A stretch of 15,340 nucleotides of DNA from Irpex lacteus (Eukaryota; Basidiomycota; Agaricomycetes; Polyporales; Irpicaceae), in assembly GCA_001986395.2 (NCBI GenBank), contig MQVO02000194.1, positions 1 to 15,340 of the forward strand. Direction: 5' to 3'. The position numbers and the translations under genes were made by a program. The notes below the pieces were generated by a model. That model was not told the origin of the DNA and searched no databases. It was given only the letters and a program-made list of their open reading frames with translations. Numbering within the stretch: position 1 is the stretch's first letter; each line of letters starts with the position of its first letter. This document shows, one piece after another, positions 14,448 to 15,340 of this stretch.

Positions 14448-15340
14448 GATTATCTGAGTATTAAGACAATCCACTTAGAATCTAAGAGGTCGTGGTTGGA
14501 GGATAATCAGTCTTCTAATCTTAAATATAGTCTCATCAAATACTTGTAAAGCTAAAGGGGATTGGAACCTTAAGATATGAAGGGAATAATACGATATATT
14601 TGTATAGTAATAAAGTTTACTAGAATGAGGAATCTCCGATAAAAGCAAATAAAGACAATCAATACTTTTTTAATTTAGGGGGAGTGTCAAGACGAGTACC
14701 ATTTGCATCAATCCGAATATAATATATTTGTACTTTTATCTATATAATCGGCAGGGTATTCTCTATCAAGAATAGTATTATGTATTATTTTAGCTATATT
14801 TTTATTCTTCGAGTTTATAGATATATTATATAATACTAGAACACAACGCCCATTTTCATGTAAGATGTTGGAATGTATTTATAATTCTTTCTACGTATGC
14901 ATCAGATATATTATTATGTCTATGTATAACAGTAAAATCTTGTTTTTCATTTTCAATAACTCTTTGTATAATTTCTAGATAACAGATAAAAGTATAGAAT
15001 GGTTTATAAATCTATCCAAAAAAACTAGGCTCTTTGTTGGAAGTACTTTTTTAATTTATCCTTTTTATTACCTTAACTTCTATTAAATTACTGTTATTTG
15101 ATAGAAGAATAACTAATTCTAAACCCCAATAATATTAATTCCTCATTAGAGAGATATAGATTGTTTTCACTACGGTACTCTAAAAATTTACATTCATTAC
15201 TTATTACTCCCACTTTCTAAATCTTTATTATACTTTTCTATACATACCAGTTCACTGCTGAGTACTACCAACAACACTTCTAACACATGCACTAGAAATA
15301 CTTTACTGAGACTGAGATTTTGTTGATGCAAAATAAAGAC
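14448..15340. repeat. 890-bp direct repeat, copy 2 (reaches window end)
   Basis: Matches 3430-4320 along its whole length. The final bases AAATAAAGAC correspond to 4311-4320, so the repeat may continue past the window. Flanks differ: copy 1 follows nad5, copy 2 follows a short unknown frame. Confidence 0.95.
14675..15180 (-). pseudogene. Broken unknown gene inside repeat copy 2
   Basis: Three coding-like stretches lie in order on the minus strand: EYRSENNLYLSNEELILLGF (about 15180-15120); QRVIENEKQDFTVIHRHNN and SDAYVERIINTFQHL (about 14980-14865); and HENGRCVLVLYNISINSKNK, then IIHNTILDREYPADYIDKST and NILYSDWCKWYSSWHSP to a TAA at 14675-14677 (two Trp from TGA in the last part). Shifts of one base separate them, and a copy of the hairpin-repeat arm (CCAAAAAAACTAGG near 15016) lies between the first two. 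I do not recognise the family. The last frame of over 60 codons is the best preserved and is broken in copy 1. Confidence 0.45.

Overview
The window reads as a piece of a fungal mitochondrial genome, or mitochondrial DNA containing plasmid-like segments. Evidence: it is strongly A+T-rich; it carries mitochondrial-type trnF, trnI, trnP and trnN with good cloverleaf pairing; it holds parts of atp8, cox1, nad1, nad2, nad4, nad4L, nad5 and a fungal-type rps3; it contains LAGLIDADG homing endonuclease and probable group II maturase remnants; and TGA must be read as Trp in cox1, nad1 and atp8 (translation table 4). The species cannot be named from this sequence.

Layout. 1-930: minus-strand module atp8-trnI-trnF, flanked by a 48-bp inverted repeat and a 43-bp direct repeat. 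930-1270: cluster of degenerate tRNA-like segments (Arg-, Trp- and Leu-like). 1281-3429: pieces of nad2 (+), rps3 (-), an unknown Gly/Asn-rich frame (+), nad4L (+), an unknown 73-aa frame (-) and nad5 (-). 3430-4320: first copy of an 890-bp repeat whose second copy (14448-15340) runs off the window end. 4394-6279: two collinear nad4 pieces (-), the back part of a LAGLIDADG gene (+), and a cox1 exon running into the front part of a LAGLIDADG gene (+). 6280-8440: mostly non-coding, with hairpin repeats and a minus-strand relative of the 437-aa protein. 8446-10049: LAGLIDADG C-terminus, maturase piece, nad1 (-) split by a hairpin, and a second cox1 exon (+). 10050-11220: broken unrecognised frames. 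11476-13689: the most intact part, with trnP, trnN and two overlapping open frames of unknown family (about 150 aa with one membrane span, and at least 437 aa, hydrophilic and acidic). 13690-14447: non-coding, then a short unknown frame.

Two repeat families organise the map. One is an imperfect palindrome of roughly 45-70 bp with CCCCAAAAAACTAG / CTAGTTTTTTGGGG ends, present about ten times and often exactly where a gene fragment stops or starts. The other is an A+T-rich direct repeat ending in ACACAGTC, also placed at fragment borders. Conserved-gene pieces keep good protein similarity but are broken by single-base indels. This could be unpolished long-read error, real decay, or, for the larger breaks, genes genuinely in pieces. 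Only the four canonical tRNAs, probably atp8, and the two unknown frames look functional as written.
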